Shown in pieces: positions 42,449 through 55,154 of a stretch of 64,000 bases of DNA. The translations under genes were made by a program, and so were the position numbers. The notes under the pieces are model-generated. The model was given only the letters and a program-made list of their open reading frames with translations. It was not told the DNA's origin and ran no database searches. This stretch comes from UBA7803 sp040219135 (GTDB lineage Bacteria; Pseudomonadota; Gammaproteobacteria; Pseudomonadales; Azotimanducaceae): assembly GCA_040219135.1 (NCBI GenBank), contig JAVJTA010000017.1:124001-188000 (forward strand), read 5' to 3'. The first letter of the stretch is position 1, and every line of letters starts with the position of its first letter.

Positions 42449-43660
42449 ATGATGAAAGTGATCAAGTGGCTGCTTGTTCTGGTCGTACTGCTGGCGGTGG
42501 TGGTCGGGGTGCTGGTCTGGACCGGCCTTGCGGGTCAGCTGGGCCTGCGCGCCCTGTCATTCATGTACGGGCCTGCCGGGGCGTTCGTGGCCGCCGAAGC
42601 GCCGCCGGCACCGGACTACGCGGACGCAAAGAACTGGGGTTCGCTGCCAGACCAGTCCGATGCCGCCGACTGGGTGCCGGCGGGCGTGGCCCCCGGTGTG
42701 ACCCAGGGCGAGGCCGGGGTCGACGTGTTCTATGTTCATCCCACCGGCTTCCTCACCGGCTCGAGCTGGCTGTCCACCATGAATCCCGACAGCGCCGCGG
42801 AGGAGAACACCACCTGGATGCTGGCCCACCAGGCGAGCGCCTTCAATGGCTGCTGCAATGTTTACGCGCCCCGCTACCGGGAAGCGTCTATCTTCGCCTA
42901 CTTCGCCGACCCGGCTACCAAAGCGGCGGTGATGGAGGTTGCCTACGGCGACGTGGTCCGGGCGTTCGAGCACTACCTGGCCGAGTTCAACGACGGCCGG
43001 CCGTTCATTCTGGCCAGCCACAGTCAGGGCACTCATCACGGGTTGCGGCTGCTGCGCGATCACATCGCCGGCACGCCGCTCGCGCAACGGCTGGTGGCGG
43101 CGTATCTGATCGGTGGGGTCATGGATCCGGTGACGCTGCCGTACCTGGAGTCGTTGCCAGGAATCGATGCCTGCACGACCCCGACGGATCTCGGGTGCGT
43201 GATCGCATGGGACACCTACGGTGATGGCGGCAATGCCGGAGAGCGCAACGACGTCCCGGCGCTGTGCACCAATCCGTTGACGTGGCGCGTCGACCAGACG
43301 CTGGCGCCGGCTGCAGAGAATCGCGGCGCGCTGCTCGCAGCGTGGCCGTATGTGCTGGATTTCGCCGACGATTCGCCGCGCCGCCAGGTTACAGACGCGC
43401 TGCCGGCGCCGCTGGCGGGTCACACCTGGGCGCAATGCCGCGGCAGCGTGCTTTACATCGCCGACCAGTCCGACACGGCTTTCGCCTTCGACCAGCCGTT
43501 CGACGACCAGAGCAGGAGCTATCACGCCTACGACTACGCCATGTTCTACATGAACATCCGCGACAACGCGATGGACCGGGCCGATGCCTGGCTGGCGCGT
43601 CACGGTTCGCCGCAGGAGCCGCCATTAGAATCGGTGCCTGCCAGCGATGTGGCCCGATAG
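42449..43660 (+). CDS. DUF3089 alpha/beta-hydrolase-like membrane-anchored protein
   Basis: 403 residues from ATG 42449 (GAGAGG upstream). An N-terminal anchor (WLLVLVVLLAVVVGVLVWTG) is followed by a DUF3089 domain: VDVFYVHPTGFLTG, FNGCCNVYAPRYREAS, and the nucleophile elbow ILASHSQGTHHG with the likely catalytic Ser. The C-terminal His is probably in SYHAYDYAMFY. Substrates of the family are not known; they are thought to be esterases. It converges with the frameshifted small gene at 43675. Confidence 0.87.
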   Translation: MMKVIKWLLVLVVLLAVVVGVLVWTGLAGQLGLRALSFMYGPAGAFVAAEAPPAPDYADAKNWGSLPDQSDAADWVPAGVAPGVTQGEAGVDVFYVHPTGFLTGSSWLSTMNPDSAAEENTTWMLAHQASAFNGCCNVYAPRYREASIFAYFADPATKAAVMEVAYGDVVRAFEHYLAEFNDGRPFILASHSQGTHHGLRLLRDHIAGTPLAQRLVAAYLIGGVMDPVTLPYLESLPGIDACTTPTDLGCVIAWDTYGDGGNAGERNDVPALCTNPLTWRVDQTLAPAAENRGALLAAWPYVLDFADDSPRRQVTDALPAPLAGHTWAQCRGSVLYIADQSDTAFAFDQPFDDQSRSYHAYDYAMFYMNIRDNAMDRADAWLARHGSPQEPPLESVPASDVAR

Positions 43661-43674
43661 CGGCGCGCTCAATC

Positions 43675-43937
43675 CTACAGCCCGCGCGGGTTCCGTACCA
43701 TCACGCCGTAGTCGGGGCCTTCACTCTGCCAGCCGTAGGGCTGCTTGCCGTGGAGCAGGGTGTGGAAGCGCTCGTCGTTGGGGTGGCGGGCCAGCGCCGC
43801 TTCGGGTACGGCGCCCTGGGCACAACGCCGTAGCCGTAGTTCGTCAGGTCGATCAGATGGCGCGCCAGGTTGAGCTCGTGAATGCGTTCGAGAACGCTCG
43901 CCAGGGCAGGGTCGCTGGTCTCGCTCGCCGCCTGCAT
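43675..43937 (-). pseudogene. Small gene with an apparent 1-base frameshift
   Basis: From ATG 43937 (GGAGGAA upstream), one frame reads MQAASETSDPALASVLERIH and continues to LTNYGYGVVP near 43825. The sense then continues in another frame as EAALARHPNDERFHTLLHGK, then SEGPDYGVMVRNPRGL, to a stop at 43675. Restoring one lost base around 43810-43825 would give a protein of about 87 residues. Both halves look like real protein, and the other frames do not. It may be a recent mutation or a sequencing error. No family recognised. Confidence 0.6.
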
Positions 43938-44021
43938 GGGTTCCTCCGCTTTCAAGGTTGCCGGGTATTTGGGTGTAGTGCACTATATCCGCTTTCCGCA
44001 CCCGCCTGGAGGTCCGCGTTC

Positions 44022-45857
<1,836 letters not shown>

Positions 45858-45859
45858 TC

Positions 45860-47545
<1,686 letters not shown>

Positions 47546-47569
<24 letters not shown>

Positions 47570-48757
47570 GGCGATGATGCCGGCGGCGGTCAGTTCGGCG
47601 ATCGCCGCGTCGTCGTAGCCGAACTCGCGCAGCACGTCGACCGAGTGCTCACCGATGTCCGGCGCCCGACGCGGCGGCTGCTGGGCCTCCGCCGACAGCT
47701 GGAACGGTGTAGCGAAGGTCCGCTCCACGCCGGGTAGTCCGCTCTCGTAGGGCACGATCACGCCGTTGGCCAGCAACTGCTGGTCTTCGACGACCTCGGC
47801 GTTCTTCGCCACCAGGCTGTAGACGATGCCGCTGGCGGCGAGCCGGCGGCACAGTTCGTCGGCGTCAATCAGCCGGACCGCGGCGTCGATCTGCTCGCGG
47901 GCGTAGAAGCGGTTCTTGAACAGCGGCTTGATCGGCTGCAGGCGCTCGTCATCGAGCCATTGCGGCTGCTCCAGCAGCGCTACGAGTTTCGGCCAGTCGC
48001 GCTGGATGTTCTGCACTGCGATCAGCACGTGGCGGTGGTCGGCAGTGGTATAGACGTTCTGCACCGGATTCGACCAGCCTTCCTGGTCGCGGCGCGCGGC
48101 CAGGTCGACGCCGGCCAGCACCCCCTGCAGGTTCAGGCCGTTGGCCCAGGTGCCGGTGGCCGCAAGGGACGTGGACACCATGCTGCCTTCACCGCTGCGG
48201 TCACGCCGGTACAGGGCCATCATGATGCCGCCGAACAGGGTCATGGCGGTGGCATGGTCGCCGACGCCGCCGGCGGGCAGGGTCGGCGGCACGTCCTTGT
48301 CGCGCATCATGTCCAGGATGCCGCTACGGGCGAACCAGCCGGTCAGGTCGAAGGCGCGGCGTTCGGCGTCGGGTCCCTTCAGTCCGTACGCGGAGATCTG
48401 GGCGAAGATCAGCCTGGGGTTCACCTTGCGCAGGGTCTCCCATTCGAGCCCGTGCTTTTCGAGCTGGGCAGCGCTGAAGTTCACCACGAACACGTCGGCG
48501 CGTTCGAGCAGGCGCATCAGCACCGCGTAGCCGGCCTCGGTGCTGATGTCGAGGGCCAGCCCCCGGCGGTTGCGGTCGGTGAGCTGCCACGAGTACTCGC
48601 TAGGGTGGCCGGCGGCGATGGAGCGGTGCCGGTCACCGCTCGGCGGCTCGATCTTGATCACGTTCGCGCCGTAGTCGGAGAGGATGGTGGCGGCGCAGGG
48701 GCCGGCCAGAAACGACGCGGCGTCGATGACGGTGAGGTCGGAGAACAGTCCGGTCAT
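47546..48757 (-). CDS. CaiB/BaiF-type CoA transferase
   Basis: 403 residues. The family III CoA-transferase pattern is clear: LTVIDAASFLAGPCAATILSD, VIKIEPPSGDRHRS, FVVNFSAAQLEKHGLEW and the segment RAFDLTGWFARSGI, whose Asp corresponds to the catalytic residue. The C-terminal part has TPFQLSAEAQQPPRRAPDIG. It moves CoA between acids, feeding substrates into acyl-CoA breakdown. A 29-codon reading frame ends on its start as ATGA. It may activate acids released by the neighbouring esterase (inference). Confidence 0.92.
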
Positions 48758-48843
48758 GGCACGCGCTCCGGCCAGAGCAGTGGCGCGGCGAGGACGCGCG
48801 GGGACCGGGTCTGCTCGACGTCGCGCAGTGGCTGTTGCTTCAT
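48754..48843 (-). other. 29-codon leader frame or CoA-transferase remnant
   Basis: From ATG 48843, with GGCGGAGG 6 bases upstream, a frame reads MKQQPLRDVEQTRSPRVLAA and ends at a TGA that overlaps the CoA transferase ATG (ATGA). The spacing DV-six residues-RVLA-x-P equals that of the usual start of CaiB-type transferases (DVRVLDLTRVLAGP). It may be a fragment of a duplicated transferase gene or a translated leader. The ribosome binding site is stronger than that of the transferase itself. Confidence 0.4.
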
Positions 48844-48914
48844 GGCGCCTCCGCCGCCAGGGTCGAGCGGCTAGATTACACCCGATCCTGCTGTGAGTGG
48901 CAGGCGGCGCAGGT

Positions 48915-49895
48915 TCAACCGGTGGCGGAACGCTTCTCCTGGCGCCCGCGCTTCTGCTGGTACATGCGCTGGTCGGCTTCCGCCATGAGGGCGGCGAGAT
49001 CGCGGTGACGGTCCGGGTCGAAGCTCAGCGCACCGCAGCTGAAGGCGATGTCGTAGCCGCGTCGGGCTTTCTCGTTGCAAGCGCTGACGGCGTCCTGCAG
49101 GCGGGTGACGGTACGCTCCAGGGCGGCCTCGTCTACGTTGGCCAGCAGCACGGCGAACTCGTCGCCACCGAGTCGTCCCAACACGTCAGATTCGCGGAAG
49201 GTCTGCAGCAGCAGCTTCGCAAACTCGGTGAGTGCACGGTCGCCCTCGGCGTGGCCGAAGGTGTCGTTGACGGCCTTGAATCCATCCAGATCGAAGTACA
49301 CCAGCGCTGCCGGGCGATCGAGCCGCCGGCACAGGGACAACGCGTGTGTGGCCAGCGCCTCGAAGCCGCGCCGGTTGGAGAGCAGGGTGAGCTCGTCCAT
49401 GGTGGCCAGTTGCACCGCGGCCAGTTCCTGCTCCGCCATGCGTGCCAGGTCGCGCAGCAGGGCCAGGTCTTCCTCGGTGAATTCCCGGGGCTCGCGATCG
49501 ATCAGGCACAGGGTGCCGAGCTTGCTGCCGTTCGGCACCTTCAGCGGACAGCCGGCGTAAAAGCGGATGTTGGGGTCCTCGGTCACCAGCGGGTTATCGT
49601 GGAAGCGAACGTCGCGTGCCGCGTCTTCCACCAGCAGCACGTCCTCGCCAAGGATGGCGTGGCCGCAGAACGAGATGTCGCGCGGTGTCTCGGTAGCGCT
49701 CAGGCCCTCACAGGATTTGAACCACTGACGGTCCTCATCCACCAGGCTCACCAGGGCGATGGGAACGCCGAACAGTCGTTTTGCAAGCCGGGTGAGGCGG
49801 TCGAAGCGTTCCTCCGGGGAGGTATCGAGGATATTGAGTGCCCGCAGCGTATCGAGGCGGGTGCCCTCGTCCGTCGGTTTCTCTGGTGCCTGCAT
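48915..49895 (-). CDS. GAF-GGDEF diguanylate cyclase
   Basis: 326 residues. The N-terminal GAF domain (residues 20-160) has the pattern FDRLTRLAKRLFGVPIALVS and SFCGHAILGEDVLLVEDA seen in soluble GAF-GGDEF proteins. The GGDEF domain has the intact active-site motif GGDEF at 243-247, and an RESD inhibitory I-site at 234-237, five residues before it. It should make cyclic di-GMP from two GTP and be inhibited by its product. No membrane helix is present. It stands alone and its ligand is unknown. Confidence 0.94.
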   Translation of the reverse strand: MQAPEKPTDEGTRLDTLRALNILDTSPEERFDRLTRLAKRLFGVPIALVSLVDEDRQWFKSCEGLSATETPRDISFCGHAILGEDVLLVEDAARDVRFHDNPLVTEDPNIRFYAGCPLKVPNGSKLGTLCLIDREPREFTEEDLALLRDLARMAEQELAAVQLATMDELTLLSNRRGFEALATHALSLCRRLDRPAALVYFDLDGFKAVNDTFGHAEGDRALTEFAKLLLQTFRESDVLGRLGGDEFAVLLANVDEAALERTVTRLQDAVSACNEKARRGYDIAFSCGALSFDPDRHRDLAALMAEADQRMYQQKRGRQEKRSATG

Positions 49896-49962
49896 GCCGG
49901 CCCGCCGTACTGAATGCCATTTTCAGTATAGACGGCTGCCCCGTACCGCAATCCCGACCCGG

Positions 49963-50829
49963 TCACATCAGCGGCAGGCCGGGCACGTTGACCCGGTAGC
50001 GGTAGAGGCCTGTGGAGGCGGTGAGGTACAGCGATTGGAGGTTGTCGTCTCCCCAGGTGAAATTGGCACAGAATTCCGGTGTGCGCAGCACGCCGAGGAG
50101 GCCACCGTCGTCACGGTCGTAAACGTACACGCCCTCCGGACCGCCCGCATACAGATTACCCTGAGCGTCGAGCTTCAGTCCGTCGGGGGCGGGCGATTCG
50201 CAGAACACGTCGCCGCCACTCAGATGGTTGCCGGTAAACGCGAACAGGCGCACATGGCGCCGGGTGGTGTCTGCGACGAACAGGGTGGTGCCGTCGAGGC
50301 CCAGACACAGCCCGTTGGGCTGCTCGAAATCGCCGGCGAGCAGCGCCAGATCGCCGTTGGGGTCGATCCGGTAGACACCCTGAAAGCCCAGCTGCGGCGG
50401 CCGCTCGACGCCGTGGCGCGCCTGGCGCCCATAGGTCGGGTCAGTGAAGTAAATGGCGCCGTCGTAGGCTACGACGATGTCGTTGGGGCTGTTCAGTTCC
50501 GTGCCCTGGTAATGACTCGCCAGCACCTCCAGCTCGCCGCTGCGCTCGCGCACCACCCGGCTGGTGGCGTGCTCACAGGACAGCATGCGGCCGTCGCCGT
50601 CGTAGGTATTGCCGTTGGCCATGTTGCTCGGTTCGCGGTACACGCTGAAGCCCGCCGTCGCGCTGTAGCGGTGCAGACGGTTTCCGGGAATGTCGCTGAA
50701 GGTCAGGTGCTTGCCCCGCGGGTGCCAGATCGGCCCCTCGAGAAAGCCGAAACCGCTGCCCAGGGTTTCGCGCTCGGCGTCGGCATCGACGATGTGGTCG
50801 AGCCGCGGATCGCGTCGGTCGATGCTCAT
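49963..50829 (-). CDS. SMP-30/gluconolactonase family hydrolase
   Basis: 288 residues from ATG 50829, overlapping the previous stop (ATGA). The six-bladed propeller has the metal ligands of the family: Glu in GFLEGPIWHPRG, Asn in LNSPNDIVVAYDG and Asp in APDGLKLDAQGN. Family members open lactones or hydrolyse related esters. It is the last gene of a three-gene set with two MaoC-like proteins, so its lactone may arise in the same pathway (inference). Confidence 0.9.
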   Translation of the reverse strand: MSIDRRDPRLDHIVDADAERETLGSGFGFLEGPIWHPRGKHLTFSDIPGNRLHRYSATAGFSVYREPSNMANGNTYDGDGRMLSCEHATSRVVRERSGELEVLASHYQGTELNSPNDIVVAYDGAIYFTDPTYGRQARHGVERPPQLGFQGVYRIDPNGDLALLAGDFEQPNGLCLGLDGTTLFVADTTRRHVRLFAFTGNHLSGGDVFCESPAPDGLKLDAQGNLYAGGPEGVYVYDRDDGGLLGVLRTPEFCANFTWGDDNLQSLYLTASTGLYRYRVNVPGLPLM

Positions 50830-51254
50830 GGTGCCGGCGCCGTCGGCAGGACGACGTCGGCGGTGCCGAAGACCCGGGTCTCGCCGGCTTCGTTCTTTAC
50901 CGTCAGGTCGAGCTGCACGGCACCGGTGTCCTCGTCGATGTCGGTCACGACGCCGCCGATGATGCAGGGCTCGTCGGCCAGCAGCGGAGCGCGGAACACG
51001 GTATCGATGTGGCGCACCTGGGCTGCCGGCGACCATTCGTGGATCATACTGGTGAGGAAGCCCATGGCCATGATCCCCGGCACCAGCGCGCCGGGCAGGC
51101 CTTCCTTGCGGGCCTTGTCGTGATCCTTGAAACGCCCGCCGCGGCCCCAGCCCACGGCGTCGGCGAAGCCCGAGGTATTGGCGAGAGACGTGTCCGGTCG
51201 GAACGGCGGCAGCTCGGCGCCGAATTCCACGTCAGCGACGCAGGCGATGCTCAT
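50826..51254 (-). CDS. MaoC-like hotdog dehydratase subunit
   Basis: 142 residues. It has the hotdog pattern GFADAVGWGRGGRFKDHDKA and LVPGIMAMGFLTSMIHEW, then VRHIDTVFRAPLLADE. The catalytic His of hydratase 2 enzymes (DxxxxH) is not clear, though LVPGIMAMG replaces the usual IAHG. It overlaps the upstream gene by ATGA and the downstream one likewise, so the two hotdog proteins may form a heterodimer, as in actinobacterial sterol-degrading hydratases (inference). Confidence 0.75.
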   Translation of the reverse strand: MSIACVADVEFGAELPPFRPDTSLANTSGFADAVGWGRGGRFKDHDKARKEGLPGALVPGIMAMGFLTSMIHEWSPAAQVRHIDTVFRAPLLADEPCIIGGVVTDIDEDTGAVQLDLTVKNEAGETRVFGTADVVLPTAPAP

Positions 51255-51694
51255 GCTTCCGGTTTCTCCCTGATCACCATGCGCGAATCACTGGTGGCGA
51301 CGTGGGCGCCCTCCGGGTCGTAGATCTCCATGCGCGAGACCACGAACACCATGCGTCCTGAGCGTCCGCTCTTGGCGTAGATCTCGTGCAGGTGGGTGCG
51401 TCCGGTGAGCGGCACGCCGGCCGGCACCGGCGCGATGCAGGTAACCGCTTTGCCGCCATCCATGGGAATGCCACCGAGGTTCGGGAAGTCGAGGGGCAGG
51501 TGCCGTCCGGCCGCCAGGCTCGCGAGAAACGCCGGCGTGGCCTGGAAGTCGCTGCGCGTGGGATCGAGATACTCCGGCCGCGACTCTCCGGAGGCCTTCG
51601 CCACCGACACCAGCTTGTCCGGGTCGAGGACGAAATCGCGGGTGTCGAACTCGAGATCGAGGAACTGGGCTTTCAGGGCGTCGACGTCGACCAT
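51251..51694 (-). CDS. MaoC/FAS1-like hotdog dehydratase, N-terminal type
   Basis: 147 residues from ATG 51694 (MVDVDALKAQFLDLEF). It resembles the FAS1-type dehydratase N-terminal hotdog: ATPAFLASLAAGRHLPLDF, GKAVTCIAPVPAG and GRMVFVVSRMEIYDPEG. It is the first gene of the set and overlaps the second hotdog gene by ATGA. The pair probably builds one enoyl-CoA hydratase. It is divergent from the ADP-ribosylglycohydrolase gene, with 95 bases between. Confidence 0.75.
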   Translation of the reverse strand: MVDVDALKAQFLDLEFDTRDFVLDPDKLVSVAKASGESRPEYLDPTRSDFQATPAFLASLAAGRHLPLDFPNLGGIPMDGGKAVTCIAPVPAGVPLTGRTHLHEIYAKSGRSGRMVFVVSRMEIYDPEGAHVATSDSRMVIREKPEA

Positions 51695-51789
51695 TGGTTT
51701 GGAGCGGGCCGTGATTTTCCAAGGCGCAATTGTAGCCGAAGGCTGGGGTAGACTCACGATGAGCGGCAGGGAAGAGGTACGGCAACGCC

Positions 51790-52845
51790 ATGAACGTGAG
51801 CCGGGAGTGCATCAGCAACGCCTGGAAGGGCCGTGTCTCGGGCTGTCAGCTCGGCAAGGCGGTGGAGCGGTTGTCCATGAGTGAAGGTCCGGACGCCCTG
51901 CACGCTTATCTGGGGAGCATGCAGGCACTGCCGCTGCGCGACTACGTGCCCGATGACGGCAGCCCGATACTGTTCCGCCGCTCGTGTCGCGGCCAGCTGC
52001 AACGGGCCGAGCCGGACGACGACCTCAACTACTCGGTGCTGGCGTTGATGCTGCTGGAGCGTCACGGTGCCGATCTCGCCACGGTGGACGTGGCCAGGGC
52101 CTGGCTGCGCTGGCTGCCGTTCGCTGCGGTGTTCACCGCCGAGAAGGCGGCCTATCTGACCCTCGCGATGCGCGCCCACGACTTCTTCGCTTACGGTGCG
52201 GATGCGGGTTTCGATCTCGCCGACTGTGCCGACAATGCTTACAACGACTGGATCGGCGCGCAGATCCGCGCCGACGTGTATGGCTGGGTCTGTCCCGGCG
52301 ATCCGGCACTGGCCGCGCGTCTGGCCGCCCGGGATGCCGCGCTGTCCCATCGCGGTGCCGGCGTGCACGGCGCGGTGTTCGTGGCGGCCTGCGGCGCGGC
52401 GATCCCGGCGGCCGACTCGCTCGGGGACGCGGTGCGGCGCGCCTGTGCCGAGATTCCCGAGGATTCCCCGGCGCGTTGGGCGATCGATCTCGGCCGTGCC
52501 GTGGCCGGGCGCGACGATGCACTGGCGCTGCTGCGCGCGGAGTACGCTGCGTTGTCTCCTGTGCACACCCTGAACAACCTGGCGCTGGTCGTGTGGGCAC
52601 TGCTCAGCTACCCCGACGATTTCGATGCCGCGATCGGCGAGGTGGTGGCCGCCGGCTGGGACACCGACTGCAACGGCGCGACGGTGGGCGGTCTGTGGGG
52701 CATCACCGGCCGCGATATTCCCGCGCGCTGGACCGACCCGTGGCAGGGCCGGGTGGCGGTGTCGCTGGCGGGGCAGGACGAGCATGCGCTGGAAGATCTG
52801 GTGGACCGGACGGTGGCGGTGGCGATGACTCTGGCGGCCGGTTGA
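51790..52845 (+). CDS. ADP-ribosylglycohydrolase (DraG-like) family protein
   Basis: 351 residues. The two metal-binding motifs of the family are present: EPDDDLNYSVLALMLLE in the N-terminal part and GWDTDCNGATVGGLWG near the C-terminus. The usual first GxxxGDALG-type box is changed to VSGCQLGKAVE. Such proteins cleave ADP-ribose from proteins, or in some subgroups cleave other ribosides. The next two genes are a PhyH-type dioxygenase and a sugar kinase, at 2 and 4 bases, which suggests nucleoside or ribosyl salvage instead of DraG-type regulation (inference). Confidence 0.9.
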   Translation: MNVSRECISNAWKGRVSGCQLGKAVERLSMSEGPDALHAYLGSMQALPLRDYVPDDGSPILFRRSCRGQLQRAEPDDDLNYSVLALMLLERHGADLATVDVARAWLRWLPFAAVFTAEKAAYLTLAMRAHDFFAYGADAGFDLADCADNAYNDWIGAQIRADVYGWVCPGDPALAARLAARDAALSHRGAGVHGAVFVAACGAAIPAADSLGDAVRRACAEIPEDSPARWAIDLGRAVAGRDDALALLRAEYAALSPVHTLNNLALVVWALLSYPDDFDAAIGEVVAAGWDTDCNGATVGGLWGITGRDIPARWTDPWQGRVAVSLAGQDEHALEDLVDRTVAVAMTLAAG

Positions 52846-52847
52846 TC

Positions 52848-53666
52848 ATGCACGGAGCGCAGCCAGAGACAGCAATGCAGCTTCACCCGCGAAACCTCGA
52901 TTTTCGCTGGCGCGCAGCCGGCGGTCCGTACCGGATTCTGACTCCGGAGCAGGCCGGCCAGTACGACGAGTTCGGCTACGTTCGGGTGGCGGGCGCCTTC
53001 AGCGGCGAGGAGGTCCGCGAGGTAACCGCCGCCATCGATCCGCTGGAGGCGCGCTTCACGCGGATGCTGAAGGAGAGATTCGACGGCCGTCATTTCATCG
53101 CCCGGGCCGACGCCATCACGTTCACCATCCATCTGGTGACGCAGTCGCCGGTGCTGAAGCGTTTCAGTCAGCACGTAGTGTTCCAGCGCCTCTGTCACGA
53201 CACCCTCGGGCCGCCGGCGCGCCTGTACTGGGACCAGGCCGTCTACAAGAAACCGGGCAATCCCGAGGAATTCCCGTGGCATCAGGACAACGGCTACTCG
53301 TACGTGGAGCCGCAGCAGTACCTCACCTGCTGGGTCGCGCTGACCGACACCGACGTCGACAACGGCTGTCCGTGGGTGGTCCCGGGGGTGCACCGTCTCG
53401 GTACGCTGGTACACCGCAGAATGGCTCTGGGTCTGCAATGCCTGAGCGAACCCGAAGGCGCGGTTCCCGTGCCGGCGAAGGCCGGTGACATTGTCGTGTT
53501 CTCCTCGCTGACGCCCCATCGCACGGGGCCGAATCTCACCGACCGCGTGCGCAAATCCTACATCCTCCAGTACGCGCCGGATGGCGCCGCCGTCTACCGC
53601 GAGGGTCGCGACGAGCCGGAGCTGCAGAACGATCCCGAGCGGCAGTTCCTGGTGGTTGCGGGCTGA
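52848..53666 (+). CDS. PhyH-family 2-oxoglutarate dioxygenase
   Basis: 272 residues from ATG 52848; an ATG at 52875 is a possible alternative. The triad is His145 and Asp147 in FPWHQDNGYSY and His224 in LTPHRTGPN, with Arg in DRVRKSYILQY for 2-oxoglutarate. Length and spacing are typical of the family. It lies between the ADP-ribosylglycohydrolase gene and the PfkB kinase gene, all within a few bases, so its substrate may be a nucleoside or glycosylated compound (inference). Confidence 0.9.
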   Translation: MHGAQPETAMQLHPRNLDFRWRAAGGPYRILTPEQAGQYDEFGYVRVAGAFSGEEVREVTAAIDPLEARFTRMLKERFDGRHFIARADAITFTIHLVTQSPVLKRFSQHVVFQRLCHDTLGPPARLYWDQAVYKKPGNPEEFPWHQDNGYSYVEPQQYLTCWVALTDTDVDNGCPWVVPGVHRLGTLVHRRMALGLQCLSEPEGAVPVPAKAGDIVVFSSLTPHRTGPNLTDRVRKSYILQYAPDGAAVYREGRDEPELQNDPERQFLVVAG

Positions 53667-53670
53667 GCCG

Positions 53671-54573
53671 ATGGGTCGAGTGGTGGTCATTGGCTCGATC
53701 AACGTCGACCTGACCGCGGTGGTCGAGCGGCTGCCGGTAGCGGGCGAGACCCTGACCGGCTCCACGTTTTCCGAGCGGGCCGGCGGCAAGGGGGCCAACC
53801 AGGCGCTGGCCGCCGCCCGGGCCGGTGCGACCGTGCGCCTGGCGGGCGCCGTCGGCAGCGATCCGTTCGCGCCGCTGGCGCTGGCCAACCTCACTGCCGG
53901 CGGCGTCGATCTGACGGCCGTGCGCGAAGTCGACCGTCCCACCGGCACCGCCCTGATTCTGGTGGGAGCGGACGGCGAGAACGTGATCGTCGTCGTGCCC
54001 GGAGCGAACGCTGCCGTGGATCCGGCCCAGGCCGCCGGTCTCGATCTTGCCGCCGGCGACGTTCTGTTGCTGCAGGGTGAGATACCGCTGGAGACCCTGG
54101 CGGCCGCCTGCGCCCGCGGTCGAAAGGCCGCGGCGCGGGTGCTGCTGAACGCGGCCCCGTTCGATGCGGCGCTGGCAGATCTGCTCGGACAGGTGAATGT
54201 GCTGGTGGTGAACGAGCTCGAGGCGCAAGCGCTCGCCGGCGTGCTCGGGATTGCCGCGCGCCAGCCGCGGGAGCTGGTCGCCGCGCTCGCAGCGAACGAC
54301 CTGGACCTCATCGTGACCCGGGGCGCGGGCGGACTGGTGGCCGCGCTCGATGGCGAGATCGTCGAGGTGCCGGCGCTGGGGGTGGACGTCGTGGATACCG
54401 TTGGCGCGGGGGATGCATTCTGCGGCTATCTGGCCGCCGGCATCGCCCGTGACGGCGGTCTGGACGCGCATCTGCTGCGGCGGGCCAGTGTCGCGGCGTC
54501 GCTGACCTGTATGCGCTCCGGTGCGCAGGAAGCGATTCCGACGCTGGCTGAGGTACTGCGCGCCGGAGGCTGA
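53671..54573 (+). CDS. PfkB-family sugar kinase, ribokinase-like
   Basis: 300 residues from ATG 53671. The PfkB signatures are VVVIGSINVDLTAVVERLP, AGGKGANQALAAARAGA and DTVGAGDAFCGYLAAG with the catalytic Asp. The N-terminal GSINVD is typical of ribokinases. It probably phosphorylates ribose or a close sugar released by the glycohydrolase of the same operon. The start is 4 bases after the dioxygenase gene. It ends 36 bases before a small membrane protein gene. Confidence 0.92.
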   Translation: MGRVVVIGSINVDLTAVVERLPVAGETLTGSTFSERAGGKGANQALAAARAGATVRLAGAVGSDPFAPLALANLTAGGVDLTAVREVDRPTGTALILVGADGENVIVVVPGANAAVDPAQAAGLDLAAGDVLLLQGEIPLETLAAACARGRKAAARVLLNAAPFDAALADLLGQVNVLVVNELEAQALAGVLGIAARQPRELVAALAANDLDLIVTRGAGGLVAALDGEIVEVPALGVDVVDTVGAGDAFCGYLAAGIARDGGLDAHLLRRASVAASLTCMRSGAQEAIPTLAEVLRAGG

Positions 54574-54609
54574 AGCTGCGATCAGTGCAATCATCTGGGG
54601 AGTGCCTTC

Positions 54610-55029
54610 ATGACTCGACAATTCCACAAGACCTGGCTCAAGGTGACAGCCATCGTGGTCGGATCCTTCGGTCCCGTGTTCTTCCTCGGCACGCTCGCGA
54701 CAACCGACGAGCCGGCCCGCTTCACCCTCGATCTACTGAGCTGGCCGCTGGACGGCGCGCAGACCTACGAAGGCCCGAGCATGCGTTTCCTGTCGGCTCT
54801 GACAGGCGGATTTCTGCTCGGCTGGGGCGTGCTGATCTGGCGCCTGTCCGGCGCCGTCTACGATGCCGCGCCCGAGGCGGTCCGCCAGGCGGTTCTGACG
54901 GGCCTGCTGGCCTGGTTCGTTCTGGACAGCGCCGGGTCCGTGGCCTCCGGTCACGCTGCAAACGTGGCGTTCAACGTGATTGTGCTCCTGGTGGCCGCGG
55001 GTCCGATGTGGCGCCCGGCGAGGCCGTGA
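54610..55029 (+). CDS. Small multi-span membrane protein
   Basis: 139 residues starting MTRQFHKTWLKV, after a GGGGAG site. Four hydrophobic helices are visible (IVVGSFGPVFFLGTLA, FLSALTGGFLLGWGVLIW, AVLTGLLAWFVLDSAG and VAFNVIVLLVAAGPMW). No motif that shows a function. It may be transcribed with the upstream kinase gene. The 125 bases after it hold no gene I can see. Confidence 0.8.
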   Translation: MTRQFHKTWLKVTAIVVGSFGPVFFLGTLATTDEPARFTLDLLSWPLDGAQTYEGPSMRFLSALTGGFLLGWGVLIWRLSGAVYDAAPEAVRQAVLTGLLAWFVLDSAGSVASGHAANVAFNVIVLLVAAGPMWRPARP

Positions 55030-55154
55030 CTCGGGCGTCGGGGGCCGCGTGGCGGGGGGATAAACGTTCAACCGTCGGCGCAATCGGGGTAGTCTCCGAG
55101 GCACGGTAATCGAACTTCGAGCGTTCAGGTCGAAAACGGAAGGGGGAAGATACG

